A stretch of DNA of 64,000 bases, taken from the NCBI RefSeq assembly GCF_963678635.1, contig NC_087062.1, forward strand, positions 87,025,845 to 87,089,844. Reading direction: 5' to 3'. Below are positions 19,368 to 31,760 of the stretch, piece by piece; position 1 is the first letter of the stretch; each line of letters opens with the position of its first letter. Both the position numbers and the translations under genes were made by a program. Below the pieces are notes generated by a model. The model ran no database searches. It was given only the letters and a program-made list of their open reading frames with translations, and was not told the DNA's origin. This DNA is from Symsagittifera roscoffensis. Its lineage: Eukaryota > Xenacoelomorpha > Acoela > Convolutidae.

Positions 19368-19833
19368 GTAAAGGAACTGAAACTTTTATCCTGTTACATA
19401 AACTTTTAGCTTCCTGTCATGTCCTGACTTGAATTTAACTGATATTTGGATTAGTTTTGACAAGGATGAGGTGCTAGGAGTTGGGGGAAAGGGTTGATCC
19501 ATCTTCGATGGAGATGATGATTTTTATCTACTGAACAAAAACAATAGTAATATAATAAGTAGTAGCCCTGTTTTTAGGAGTGACCTCGTGGTCTGGGGAT
19601 ACTGAGACCCAGCCATGAGCTCACTATTTGCATGTAATTAAGTTAATTGGAGCGTTCTGGTCGAAGCCGGAGAACAGTAACGTTTTTGTCGACCCGATGT
19701 TAGAAAGACCACCGAAAGTACTGGCTTGGTAGAGACGGTGAAAAGCATGCAAAGCTCTGTTTAGACGTTAGCCAGTCGTCTTAAGACTTGGTTTTGTTTT
19801 CCGTCGATATGTATCTTCCGGGCGAATGTTACA

Positions 19834-20007
19834 TATATCAGCAAACTGTATCATTATATTAATGAAGTCATTTATCAAAACTAAATGCATCGTCGTAATG
19901 TTAGTTTTATCTTAGCCGTCCTTCCTCAACAATGGCTCTTCTAGAGTTGTCGGTGAATTGAAATTTGCGCAGCGATCTGCACCCCCCTTATATTCCTATT
20001 GTAGAAG
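19834..20007. other. Non-coding spacer between LTR of copy A and LINE relic
   Basis: AT-rich sequence with no ORF, ending in a short inverted repeat (TTGTAGAAGTTGA / TCAACTTCTACAA, about 19,999-20,030). Probably the 5' side of the LINE relic. The first bases after the LTR (TATATC) give no target-site duplication that can be tested, because A's 5' flank is outside the window. Confidence 0.5.
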
Positions 20008-21212
20008 TTGATGACTCAACTTCTACAATTTATTGACCATCTGTACCAAAAATATGACATTTCAACTGAAACGGAACTTTATGTTCTCTACCTAGATTTT
20101 CGTAGAGCATTTGACAGCGTTCTTCACCAAAATTTAATTGATAGAATACAACAAATTGGAATTGGCGGAATCTTCGTGAAACTCATTGCAAGTTACTTAA
20201 CAAACAGTAGATAATATGTGAAAATAAATGATAAGCGCTCCCCAACAGTATCAGTAACTAGTGGTGTGCCACAAGGGTCAATCATTGGACAGTATTGTTT
20301 ATCCTATTTATAAATGAATTACCAACTATAATTAAAAATAGCGAATCTTTTGAGTATGCAGATGATTTCAAACGTGCAAATACTGACCCTTGTACACTAC
20401 AAGACGACAAAAATAGAATAGTAAAATGGTGCTCAGTCAACGAAATGAAAATCAATAGCGATAAATGCTAGATAAAACCAATCAAAACGAACTGCGAAAT
20501 TGATCATTTGACGCTAAACACCAATCGCCTAAATTGTAAAGAAGAACAAAAAGATCTAGGTGTTATAAAGGCGACGAACTTAAATTGGAAAGCAAATTGT
20601 GACAAAAGATGTTCAAAGCCTGGAGAGCTTTCTATTTTCTAAAACGCAACGTATCGAAACTAGCAAACAAATATATGAAACTGAACGCATACAAAGGGTA
20701 TGTAGTCCCTGTAATAGCATACGCACCTCAAGCATAGTCAGCAAACAAAGGTGAAATGAGGAATATCGATGAAATCCAAAAACGGGCCACCTCATGGATA
20801 CTTTTTATATGGGAAAATTACAACAATAGATTAAAACAACTAGAACTCCTGCCTCCATCTATTTACTTCGAACTACACGATGCCCTACTCGTACTATCCA
20901 TCATGCAAGGAAACTATAAAATCAGAAAACCCGTATCAATAAAGAACAACCCTGGAAATGACATCAATAAAAGACAAACCAGCAATAATCAAATTAATAT
21001 TGAAAAAAAAAGCCGATGAAAACTTTTGGAAGAGATCTCGCAGACTGTTAAACATGATTACAAAGGAAACAAACTACGAGATTAGCGAGCTGACGAAGCC
21101 GGTTTTAACAAAAATCTACTGGAAATTTTTTGAACAAGATAGTGAAATAAACTCATGCACATGGAGAATCATCTGCAATTGTGGCAATTGCAAACCGATG
21201 CAGAAAATATAA
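20008..21212 (+). pseudogene. Non-LTR retrotransposon (LINE) reverse transcriptase relic
   Basis: The first frame (20,008-20,214) has LYLDFRRAFDSVLHQ, RT motif A of LINEs. After a stop the other motifs follow in shifting frames: SGVPQGS (about 20,260-20,280) and YADDF (20,355-20,369). Later pieces read VKWCSVNEMKINSDKC, KDLGVI and a C-terminal IDEIQKRATSWI (from about 20,763). Multiple stops and frameshifts make it dead; no endonuclease is present. It resembles CR1/Jockey-type LINEs more than Ty3 RT, but I cannot fix the clade. It fills the gap between the facing 3' LTRs of A and B. Confidence 0.85.
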
Positions 21213-21216
21213 GTGA

Positions 21217-22132
21217 TGTAACATTCGCCCGGAAGTACATATCGACGGAAATAAAAGCTAAGCTATAAAACGACCGATCAGCGTCTAAACAAAGCTCTAC
21301 ATGCTTTTCACCGTCTCTACCAAAGCCAGTTCTCTTGGTGGTCTTTTCAACATCGGGTCGACAAAAACGTTACCGTTCTCCGGTTTCGACCAGAACACTC
21401 AAATTAACTGAATTACATGCAAAATTAGTGAGCTCATGGCTGGGTATCAGTATAACCAGACCACGAGGTCACTCCTAAAAACAGGGCTACTATTATTCAC
21501 TATATTACTATTGTTTTTGTTCAGTAGATAAAAATCATCATCTCCATCGAAGATGAATCATTTCTTTCCCTCAACTCCTAGCTTCTCATTACTAGAAAAT
21601 GAATCCAGATGCTAATTAAATTCAATTCAGGGCATGACCAGGAAGCTAAAAGTTCGTATAAAATGGTTCGAGTTCAAGTATCAAGACCCCTCCGGATTCC
21701 TGAATCCGAGGAAATAACACCCTTATTTCCTCTCCGGAAGGCTGAATTCACGATTCCACCACCCTTCAACGTTGGCATGAGTGGCCTTGTAACGATTGTA
21801 GCGACACAACCGTTACACTTCGGAGCGGTCTTTGCTAACACTCTGTTGAATTTTCTACTTTCCGTCGTAGTTTCTCTCGCAACTATCGTTGTTGTTGTCG
21901 CAACTCTCGTTGTGGTTGTGTTTTATTTTTGGTTTCCTTCCAAAAATGGCCGTTTTGTCATTTCTCGGAAGTATGACGTCATGATTCAAAATTAAAATAC
22001 CAGATTATCTTGACCTTCACAGTTCGTCTAAACGTTCAAATAACGTCACTAATCCTCTAAAACTGCCAATTCTCTGGGTCAGTGGCTAACCCTCCGAAAC
22101 TGTCGCTTTGACAATTCTAGTCGAATGTCACA
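21217..22132 (-). repeat. 3' LTR of copy B (916 bp)
   Basis: Reads TGTGACATTCGAC to GGGCGAATGTTACA on the minus strand. It carries the CRE-like palindrome (21,974-21,981), the H1 stem (21,789-21,816; one G-U pair) and an H3 stem (outer arms 21,689-21,696 and 21,733-21,741, inner 10-bp stem 21,708-21,732) whose bases differ from copy A but still pair. Confidence 0.92.
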
Positions 22133-22146
22133 TACTCCCCGGACAG
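22133..22146 (-). promoter_or_regulatory. 3' polypurine tract of copy B
   Basis: On the minus strand CTGTCCGGGGAGTA abuts the 3' LTR, matching copy A except for the last base. Confidence 0.7.
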
Positions 22147-22970
22147 TCCGGTCAATGTCCCCATTGAATCTCGAAGTCTTCGTAAAATTGGTACAGTGCC
22201 ATCGAACAGAATTTACAAAATGCACGAAATCACCTTTATCCACGTCATATCGACTTACTGCAGAATATAAATGGAATTATACTACATCACTAGAGCCTTC
22301 CGAATTCCTTCATTAATCTGCACTTTCGAGGATATGATCCAAGATAAAACATTTTTTTCTGACTTTCAATGTCAATGCCCTGATTTAAACCTTTTCTCCT
22401 AGGTTTTTAAAAGGTGTTAGTTTGCAGGACAGTCCTGCCGACCAACAAGCTAAAATTATCCTACTAGGCGTGTTCCCTTTGGAAATTTAGTTGTTATTGG
22501 TCCTGAATATTAAAATTAAGGAACTCTGTGGTTAGAAAGAACAATGAAATAATCTCCCTCTTCAAGATATTACCCAAGCCTTTCATGTCACCACAAAGTG
22601 ATCAATCGTCCTAATTGATAAATAACAATCATGCAGGCTGGAATATTTAAATATTTTCTTCACTCAAGCCTTTCTAAATAAATAGTAGTGTCTCTAAAGC
22701 CACTAACTAAAATCAAAATGCAAATTTATAAATGCAACAAATTCTTTTAATTATCAAAACTCAACTAAATGTTTTCTTTCAGTTTCTATTACAACTTGGT
22801 TGCTTTGTTTCTCATTTGAGTTTTTCTCTCACATACAAAACAATTCTGAGTTTTAACTTCTTCTCTTTCATCACTTCTTTGTTTCTTCTTTTTTTGTCGT
22901 TTGGAAGTTCTAAAACTTTTAAACTCTTCTAACTTCGTTTCTTTTTGCATCTTGTTTTTCGGCCATTCTG
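22147..22970 (-). other. 3' UTR of copy B
   Basis: Collinear with 18,099-18,900 of copy A, AT-rich, no credible gene. The inverted repeat at 22,416-22,446 is retained. Confidence 0.65.
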
Positions 22971-25900
22971 TCAATGTTCCATATCCTCCTCCTGCGACAT
23001 TGACTCTGCACTTTCAGTTTCTGTGTCTTGCAACACAGCGGTAGCTATTCTGACGCTGTTGGAAGCAGTCCTCCAACACTTCTGCTCTTCTACTTTTTGT
23101 TTACAACAAGGTAGGGGGTCAAAATTCTCTGTTTCGGCAGAATCTGTTGTGGAGGCACAACGTCACGTTTCTCTCCGAATCTTCCTTCAACATCTCTTCT
23201 TTCTCCCTCCCATTACATTCACTCGTCCTGGAAGTTCTCTTCACTGCGGTGGTCACCGCATTCCGATGACTTACAAAAGCTCGCTTGAAAGCTCCTGCTC
23301 CAATGTCCAGCTGATACGCACTGTACACTCTGCTGTGCTTCGATATAAGCTTCTTAGCATATTTGTTCAACCATGAAGTCATGTTGGCTCTAAACCATAG
23401 CATTAGACGTCTCCTGGCCCATATCTTTTTCAGTTCCATCGGAATGTTCAAGACTTTGCACATTGTCTCAAAAAGATCTGAATCTTTTAGACAACCCAAT
23501 TTCTGCAATTGTTCTCTCGTTGGCGCCTCCTGTCTATTGTTCTCCTTCACATGAGCTTCCAGCCATCGTATCGCCATCATAACTCCCACTATCACTATCG
23601 TTATGGGCCGTGATGAGTCTGGTAAACCCATGGAGAGCAGCTCTCCACAGTCCCAGATCAACACTAGCTTACTACGCCCGGGGTACCACCATGTTTGCAA
23701 CAAGCAATGGCAGGGAAACTCATCATGTGTTGACATGATGCTCCTCCAATTACGCTTTCCCGAAGCTTCCAGCAGTGGTTCCGCTTCCAGCATCACTCTG
23801 TGGACTTCATCATTTTCATCTACTGCATTGTAATTTGTGACGGTTAGTCTTTTTCCCACTAGCGTATCCCATGAACTTCTTTCCCAGTATCGGTTCGAAC
23901 TCTTCCTTGGTTCGTTCTGGAACTGCTGCAAACATGTTACATAGCAACGCGTAAGATTTCTCCGACATTCTCGCCAGTCTTACACATTTCGGCAATGAGA
24001 AGGCTTGGTCCACAATCGTCCTCGTACTCTTCACATCCACTGCCACAAAGTGCACAGGTTATCGGCTTCTACACATCGGAGCTAATGTCGATCCCACCAA
24101 ATATCGCGTTCCCAACGGTCTGCGATATGTCTCACTGTGTCGGATGTTCATTTCCGCTTCGATTGCTTCCCTTCACCTTGCTATGTGTTTTTGCTCAGTC
24201 TGCAAAACTCCTGGGACCACTTCTACACTGATGGCCGTGACCATCTCATGCTTCTGTTCTAGATTCAATAGTGACTCTAAAGAACCAAACATACTGTAGA
24301 ATCCTAGTGCAGCCACTAGATTCACCTCGGTTCCTCCATGGCAATCCGCAATTAGTTCCGTTTCTGTCTTCGCCTTCATCACAATGTTCCCAAACAAAAT
24401 CGTCAACTGCTTGTGTTGTTTCTCCAAGGTCTTCACGCAATCCAGACCCCCACATACGTGACCTTCCAGTCCACAGACTTCTGCGAGAGAGCTATCAGGT
24501 TTGACGCAGTCCACTGGTCCCCAGCCAGGCAACTCCACTTTGTTTTCTCCGTTGCTCCTAGAGGCTGTTGTCATCACGTTATAGATGATTTTAAGATCAC
24601 GCAGATTACAGTCTGAGTTCAGTCCCCTCTGTACGTCTTGTGTTGCACGTAATATCAAATCAGCATTGGAACTCGGACACCTTGATGGTTTCATCAGTTC
24701 CCTCACTACCATCAAACTCGTTCTCAGCAGTTCGTCTGAGAATCCCAATCCGAGCTCTACCCGGTTGTCCGATTTTGGCGCTGAAGGTGCAATCACCTTT
24801 TCCTCCAAGACTAGTCCCAGCTTGGCTGGCTGATTAGCAGCGCTTCTTATTGTTGCAATTCTCGACGTCCAGAATCTTAGCAACACTGCTTGCTCGTAAA
24901 CAAAGAAGCAATCGCATATGTCCTCATTTAGGACAGGGTTTTACGCCATCCCTATGATTCCGCACACGTAACTGTAGGACTTCTTCCTGATTGGTCCACA
25001 GTATTCACTGGATTTGGGCAGTGCTCCCATTGGTTCCTTAGTGAGTCTCAACTCCTTGTTTGAGAATCTCCTTATCTCGTCTATTTTCCTCATGGATTCT
25101 AGTTCCACGGGTTCCTTCATGTTCACTCGCATTGGTTTGCTTTGATGCATATCCAGCAGTGCTAGCAAGAGCAAGGCTTTCGCTCGTTCATCGCCTTCCT
25201 TTAGCATCTTAACACAGGTGTTCAATGCTGGCACTGACATTTATTCTATCATGAACCGAATGAAACAGAGAGCGGCTCTCCACTTCGCGCACGCTATTGC
25301 TGCTCCTTCTTGGGTCATCAGATCTCTCACACGCGTCATTAAGAACACTTTCTCCTCTTTCGATCTCTTCCTTTCTTCTGAATCATATTCTCCACGAGTC
25401 AGTCCGATCATGCACCAGGCGAACCTCAGTTGTAACTCAGTTCTCACGTAAGGCACTGCTATCAGAGCGTGTATCTTCGGCGTGGTTCTCATCTCTTCTT
25501 TGAAAAACCGTAACACTACCGCTCTCCATGGAAGGCTCACCAACTGCTCTATCGTTTCTGCATGCATCTCGGAAGATACCAGAGTCCCGTATGCTTTCTG
25601 CTTCAGGGTGGTGCCATGCATCATTCTTTCCAAATAACCTTCCATGGCACTTTGGTCTTCCAGAACCATCAAGTGTCCTCTGGCCGAATTTCTGTATTCC
25701 AGCATCTCCATGTATCCATTGGCGGGTTCATCTATTGATACAGTATCCGACACCGTCAGCCGGTTATATTCCACTGGGACTAGCTGTCCTACAACACTTC
25801 CTTTTCCATGGTTCATGGGAGACGGTTTAAAGTCTTTCATAGTACTCTACCCACATTGACTGAGTATTTCAATTTCTAATGTTGCTCCGGTCAGAGTGCG

Positions 25901-26341
25901 ATCACTCTTCTTGGTCTTGTAACCGGTTGAGTTTATTCCTGCCACGAGAATGGGTGGCACCATCGCTACATCAGTCAGCATCCTGTCTGTGCCAGGCAAT
26001 CGATCATCACCTTGTCCCAGATCCATAGCTTCTTCGACTCGTTTTCTTTTCGCTGAGTTGAAAGCTTTTATGGAGATTTCAGAATCCACCTTCGTCTTTC
26101 CCGCCTTCCTCAAGGTCACCTTGCTGCCCAGTTTCATCTTCATTTCATTAATCTTGTCAATCACCAATTTTGACCGCATCGTTCCTTTCCGGGTTCTTGA
26201 CAGATATACCTCTTCTCCTTTGTCTTCTTGCGGCGTCATCTTGATAGGAGAGTTTGCCTCACTTTCGTCGGTGGCTGAGTCGAGCAATAACTCACTCAAT
26301 CTCCCTTCACACTCGTCGAGTTTGTCAAGGACCTCCCGCAT
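22971..26341 (-). pseudogene. ORF5 of copy B, broken by frameshifts
   Basis: Starts at ATG 26,341-26,339 (MREVLDKLDECEG), in a TAATG overlap with ORF4, and ends with TGA at 22,971-22,973 (QEEDMEH). Frames 25,847-26,341, 25,241-25,840, 24,941-25,240, 24,173-24,886, 23,816-24,055 and 23,119-23,931 are successive pieces of the same protein as copy A ORF5. It is continuous across the point where copy A has a stop (Tyr in ALGFYSMFG), showing ORF5 is one long gene. Function unknown. Confidence 0.8.
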
Positions 26342-26343
26342 TA

Positions 26344-28535
26344 GTGGTCGCTTGAGACCTAATTTAAAAATGGACTGGGTTCAGTAGCTCTGAACTATTG
26401 TCCAGACTTCTTCAATAAAGGCCACTCTGTCCAATCTACTCCCTTCCTGTTTTCATGGTCTCGGTGATGCACCTCCCACTCTTCTTCGGGTAAAGTTGCC
26501 AAGAAGGGTACTCTGGCAGCGCCTTCTATCCTTCTTCTCCTTGGTGATTCCATGAGGAGTCTCTGTTCTGTATCTTTGGAATTGCTCGGAGAGCCGCTCT
26601 CCGACAGATTCCGGCTCGTATCCATAAAAGCTGACGAGATTCCAGCGTGGAAGTACCCTCTTCTGCTGGGTCAGTCGTTTCTATCGCATCCGCACCGTTT
26701 TCAAATTCACTGAGGAAATTGAAGTCTAGGCTGGATACTCCTCCTGTCGATGCCCTATCGTCTTCTTTCTCGGCCTGATCGGGTTCATGTTGCATAGGTT
26801 CCTCCGATCGACGGCTTCCTCCCTGTCCATCATCTCCTTTTGGTTTCTCTTTCGAAATTGAGGGCCCTTGTTCTTCACTTCTGGCCCCTTCCGGAAATTT
26901 TGGTTGACTAGTTTACCAGCTGACAGATCTTTTTCCTCTCCATAGATTATTTTGACCTCTTCATATGCGAAGGGTGCTAGCAAAGCTATCGTCTGTAGCG
27001 CTCTACCCACCGTTAACTCCGGCTTCACACTCGTCAAGATCAGGGGAGACTCTGGTAATTCAGCTCTGCCTCTCATTTTCATAGGCGCTAGATCCAGTTT
27101 CGTCCACTCCTTGTCAAATCCGCCAGGCTTCGGAGTCGCTGCGTTGCTTATCCGCCTTCTCGTTGCTTGATCCGTGTAAACAAATTGCGTATGCTGCATC
27201 ACTGCGGCATTCCTGTCCACAAAACACGGATCCATCGTTTCCGAGAATTTCGCCACTCTCCTTCCATTTGTCTCAAATGCTCTCTACCTGGGAGTTTGCA
27301 CTACGGAGTAATCATCCCAACCTTTCGTCTCTTCTCTCACCTTATGGTACGCCGCAGTGAGTCGAGGAATTCTTGTGATCTCGCCATTTGTCTTGTCATA
27401 GGGCCTTAGAATCCAGAGCTTTGGGAATACCTCAATGTGCCCTCCGTCCACTTCTCCCATGCGATCACGGAAGTGATCATCGAAGTTGACGACCGTCATC
27501 TCTGGCTCCGATATCTTGGCAAACAACAGATCTTCGCTCATTAGTTCGCGCAATACGTGCTGCTCACACCAATTCAGCGCACTTCCGTCCACTGCTGATA
27601 TGATGTTCAAGTGAAGCACCGACCTCCTGTATGCTTCCACCTTAACATCAGGGAACGCAAACGTGACTACTGGTCCATATATGACAGTCGTTGGCTCAGT
27701 CGTTTCTACCGCATCCGCGCCGCTTTCAAAATCACTGAGGAAATTGAAGTCTAGGCTGGACACTCCTCCTGTCGATGCCTTATCGTCTTCTTTCTTGGCC
27801 TGATCGGATTCCTGTTGCATAGGTTCCTTCGATCGACGGCTTCCTCCCTGCCCATCATCTCCTTCTGGTTTCTCTTTCGAATTTGAGGGCCCTTGCTCTT
27901 CACTTCTGGCCCCTTCCGGAAATTTCGGTATAACCAGCCTCCCAGCTGACAGGTCTTCTTCCTCTCCATAGATTATTTTGACATCCTCATAGCCGAAGGG
28001 TGCTAGCAAGGTTCTCGTCTGTAGCGTTCCTCCCACTGTTAACTCCGGCTTCACACTCGTCAAGGACTCTGGTAATTCAGCTCTGCCTCTCATCCTCATA
28101 GGCTCTAGATCCAGTTTCGCCCATTCTTTGTCAAATCCCCCAGGCTTCGGAGTTGCTGCGTTGCTGGACCGCCTTCTCGTTGCTTGATCCGTGTAAGCAA
28201 ATCGCGTCCGAGAATTTCCGAGAATTTTGCCACTCTCCTTTCATTGGTCTCAAACGCTCTCAACCTAGGAGTTTGCACTACGGAGACTGCTTCGAGCATA
28301 ATCCTTCTTATCAGAGGGAATTCAGGGATTTCCTCTGGCAACTTCTTGTAATCATCCCAACCTTTCGTCTCTTCTCTCACCTTGTGGTACGCCGCAGTGA
28401 GTCGAGGAATTCTTGTGATCTCGCCATTTGTCTTGTCATAGGGCCTTAGGTTCCAGAGTTTCGGTAACACCTCAATGTGCCCTCTGTTCACTTCTCCCAT
28501 GCGATCACGGAAGTGATCATCGATGTTGACGACCT
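26344..28535 (-). pseudogene. ORF4 of copy B, with partial tandem duplication
   Basis: Pieces 28,105-28,683 (C-terminal part), 27,284-28,099, 26,726-27,256, 26,526-26,795 and 26,395-26,625 match copy A ORF4. About 0.9 kb of the N-terminal half is missing: ORF3-derived AALGAEAF joins directly to DDHFRDRMGEV near 28,535. A segment of roughly 1 kb is then duplicated in tandem, so the DDHFRDRM, TDQATRRR and STGGVSSLDFNF regions each occur twice, with the joint near 27,690. Confidence 0.75.
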
Positions 28536-31500
28536 CAAAAGCCTCCGCTCCCAATGCTGCTTTCCGAGGGATTAAGTGCAGCCACTGGTTAGCCTCTGGT
28601 TTCGTCCTCAAAACCATCGCTTCCAAGTGAGCTCTGGTCCCTTTGGAGTTGTTTCTCCTCTCTCCTTCCTCTCTTACGTTCATTCCTCGGAATCATAAAT
28701 CGTTTGACATCGCTATGATTACTCGATGGTCATCGTCAATTCCTGGCTTCAATTTAAGTTGTCTACTGAAGTTGGTGGACAGTTCCAAACCCAGTACTTC
28801 ATCCAATACTAGCATGTGTAGTGAATGGTCCTTAAATCCTATCATCGCAATCGAGATGTGTGACCACACCGCAGGTAATTCAGAGCTGAGTGGCCTCAGA
28901 TTCTCCATCTCTATCTCGCGATTTGAGGCAGATTTGATCACATCATATTTCCCTTCCGAGAGCAAAGCCCCTATCGCATACACGACTTTCAGTCCATCTG
29001 GGAGATGTGCATATCCCAAAGACAGTGCAAACACGGCTCTCGGTGTTATTTAGTGAAGGCACCCTCTTTCAGGGTATCCTCTACTTCACCCATTGACTCG
29101 AGGATATCTTTTATAGCTGGCCATACAGCGGCTTTGGCTGTCGTAGGCTCTCTGAGTCTGCTCAGGAAACCTCTGCTGTGTAGATGGTCATTGATACCAG
29201 CGAACACAATTGTGTTTGGTTTCATATCTGTCTGCCTGTGCACTCCGATCGCCATCGACACGGATTGTGTTAGGGCCAGGTCGACCGCTGCCATATTTTC
29301 ACATCTGGCCAAAACAGAGTTTTGGAGGTATATACGAAGTCTGATTTCGCGACTATCATGATCTTGGCCTTCCTCATTTCTGCCTTGTCGTATGCAGCAA
29401 AGATGGTCTCATCTTTCTTTATCGCCTTCAACCCACCGTATCTCTGAACATCACTTTGCTGATTCACTTGTTTCGGATACGCTCTTTCTTTCACATGGCC
29501 TGGGGGTGCTTTCACCTGCCTGAACATCTTCACATGTTGTCCAATTGGCGCCCTTGTCGTCAGGAATCTTCCAGGTCTCTCTTCTCAATTTCCTTCGTCG
29601 TGATTCAGTTTCACGTCTTGTAACGGTCTTGCATTCACTGGACCCATTGTATTGTTCGCGGGCAGTCCCTCTAGATCGGCAAACCTTAAGGCAGTTGTAG
29701 AGCTGAAGTTTATGCCAGCAGCTATTAACCAGTCCACGCCTGTTATTGAGTACAGTCCGTTGACAGACAATCTCGCTCCATTCAACATCCTCATGGCATC
29801 TGCTGCGAAGCTCACCGTCTGAAGATTCAGTTTCATCAGATCATCCTTACATATGTGCCAGGGAGAAGGTATGGGCCTCGACCACATCAGAGAGCTCCTG
29901 TTTGGGCGTCGCTCCTCTCGACTGGTGCTCGTCGTCTCTGATCTCGTATCTGATCTAGAGGTGCTGGTCGTTTCCGCTGTCGGGTTGACAGGCCCTAGTC
30001 TTCGTCTAGGATTGATGGTTCTTCTGAAAGGCGCTGCCCCCAATCGATCTTGTACGTCCGTTCTTTGCCCTGGTTCGCTAGAGCTTTGCGGCTTGTAGGT
30101 CAACACTGCTGGGACCGTTCCCAAACGTGCTTTTAGGTTAGGAGGCACAAAGGTTGAAATTGTCGGTTTATTCGACGTTTCTTCTTTCTTCAGCACTCCT
30201 GTGTCAAAGAGTTCTACTTCCAATTCATCTAGTCGCTCTTGAAAGACTCTGTTCAACCAGGCTTGTCCCTCGATGCTGTCAAAGTGAATGCCGTCAGTAG
30301 TCAGTCTGGCTTGATCCATAGCTCTCAGCTCATGTTCAATATCCATAAGGATCATCCGTCCAGCATTCCAACTCGCAAGATTCCTCAGGATGTTGTTCCA
30401 CCTGATTGCTCCTTCATAATGTCTCCTCCCTGCTGCTGTCAAGAACTTTGTACTCATTGGTACAGTGCAGACGGTCAGTACCGCGCAGTTGAATCGCTGC
30501 CAGAGAGTAGTAAATAGGCACACCATCATCTACTGCCATAGCGCCTCTTCTTCATCTGAGCTTCTCGATATGTTGTTAGTCCCTACTAGGATCATTACGT
30601 TAGAGATTATCCCTGGGTTCATCAGCTCTACCATCCGAAATAACTGGGTTATCGTTGCGCCTCCAAACGCCATCACCGTGGTGATCCAGGAAGTCCTCAA
30701 ATTTTGGAGCACTCTGACCAAGCTGTCCCCCAGTATCAGATGTGATGTCCCAAATGGCGGTTGCTGCATATTTACTGCTGGGCTCCAAGTCGATCGATTG
30801 ATGCAAGCTCTCGGGTCCGTATCCGGAGCTCATATGAAGCTATGCTTCAACTGGTTGTTCTTTTGCACGTCAATTACTCGGGACACTTTCTTCGCCGGCA
30901 TCCCTCGTGTCTTTCTGTCTGGGACCTTAGAGCCCCTTGTTGATGATGTTGAATTGCTAACTCCATCTCTGGTCATCACTTCTTGGGAGAGTTGTACTCT
31001 ACCCGTGTCATCGATTGTTCCATAGGGTGCAGTCACCCCGGAACCTGACGCATTCCTGATGGCAACCAGTCGTCCTGCTGTCTCTATCAGCTTCCTCGCC
31101 GTTTGCTCTACGACTGGATCACCTAAGGTGTCACTCCGATCCGGAATTTTCACTCGACCAGTTGCAGGTGGGAGTCGCGTTTCTGTCGTCTGACTCATTT
31201 CTCGAGGCGTCAAGGGTTCCAACGGGGACTGCCCACGAGGAATATCCCTTGTAGGTATCGCTTTTCTACGGCTGTCGTTAACGACAGACGCACCGATCAA
31301 TGCTTGTATTCTAGCCTCAAGCGCTCTATTTCTTCACCCTGCTTCTTGTTACAGTCTTCAAACAATTTCTTCCACATGCCCCTATCTTCTTCTATACTGA
31401 GCATGGTCTTGGTCATCTCGTCCAGTCTTCTCTAGTTCTTCTGTCGTCCCATTGAGATCTTGCATAGTCTCGTTCGTTTGAACCTCCTCTTCTAATCTCG

Positions 31501-31760
31501 CCCTCTTTGGTGGCACAGCTGCTCTCAGTTGTGAATTAGACGAGGCAGACTCGCTGTTCATCTCCTGATGCATCCTCCTCAGTCCAGGCTTAGGCACCGT
31601 GGGCAAAGGCATCTCACCTGGCTGGTAGGTCCTTGAATTTCCCAATCCAGGCTCGTTCGCCAAGTCACTCCCTGAGAGAGCCCCGTTTCTCTACCTCGTC
31701 ACTCTCATGTTCGGGCGGTCTAGTACTCCCCTTTCTCCAATGCTGCCATCAATAAAACTT
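28536..31760 (-). pseudogene. ORF3 of copy B (SGNH hydrolase), 5' deleted and frameshifted
   Basis: Fragments 31,382-31,663, 30,830-31,300, 30,530-30,769, 29,585-30,529, 29,270-29,533, 29,046-29,312 and 28,693-29,034 follow copy A ORF3 in order. SGNH blocks remain: LILGDSLVR, AFGGA, LVGTNN (Asp of GTND changed, Asn kept) and TTDGIHF. The first ~65 codons and the pol/ORF3 gap are deleted; the 3' end of pol is joined directly to LLMAA-like ORF3 sequence near 31,760. Confidence 0.82.

Larger units (their letters stand above)
1..19833 (+). mobile_element. Giant Ty3/gypsy-like LTR retrotransposon, copy A (5' end outside window)
   Basis: The copy carries, in order, gag, protease, RT, RNase H, integrase, macro-like domain, ORF3 (SGNH), ORF4, ORF5, a 3' UTR, a polypurine tract and a 3' LTR ending at 19,833. 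Window base 1 corresponds to about 53,846 in copy C, so the 5' LTR, leader and first ~140 gag codons lie outside. Its sequence is close to copy C wherever both are visible. It is disabled by many stops, small frameshifts and a 406-base RNase H deletion. Assignment to Ty3/gypsy rests on the PR-RT-RH-INT order and motif style; the family name is unknown to me. Confidence 0.93.
18915..19833 (+). repeat. 3' LTR of copy A (919 bp)
   Basis: Starts TGTGACATTCGACC and ends GGGCGAATGTTACA, an imperfect 14-base terminal inverted repeat (12 of 14). It matches the C 5' LTR closely and both B LTRs less closely. It contains a CRE-like TGACGTCA (19,085-19,092), three consecutive stem-loops (19,235-19,367) and a well-conserved second half (about 19,490-19,833). 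I cannot place U3, R and U5 boundaries, and I see no clear TATA box. Confidence 0.92.

Noticed and set aside
19560-19640. tRNA-like or Pol III-like segment in the LTR (GGTCTGGGGATACTGAGACC)
   Set aside because: A short inverted repeat exists, but there is no tRNA cloverleaf and no convincing A or B box.
18915-19833. The ~915 bp repeat as a separate DNA transposon with 14-base inverted ends
   Set aside because: Its copies lie in direct orientation at both ends of copy B, beside a primer-binding site and a polypurine tract, as LTRs should.
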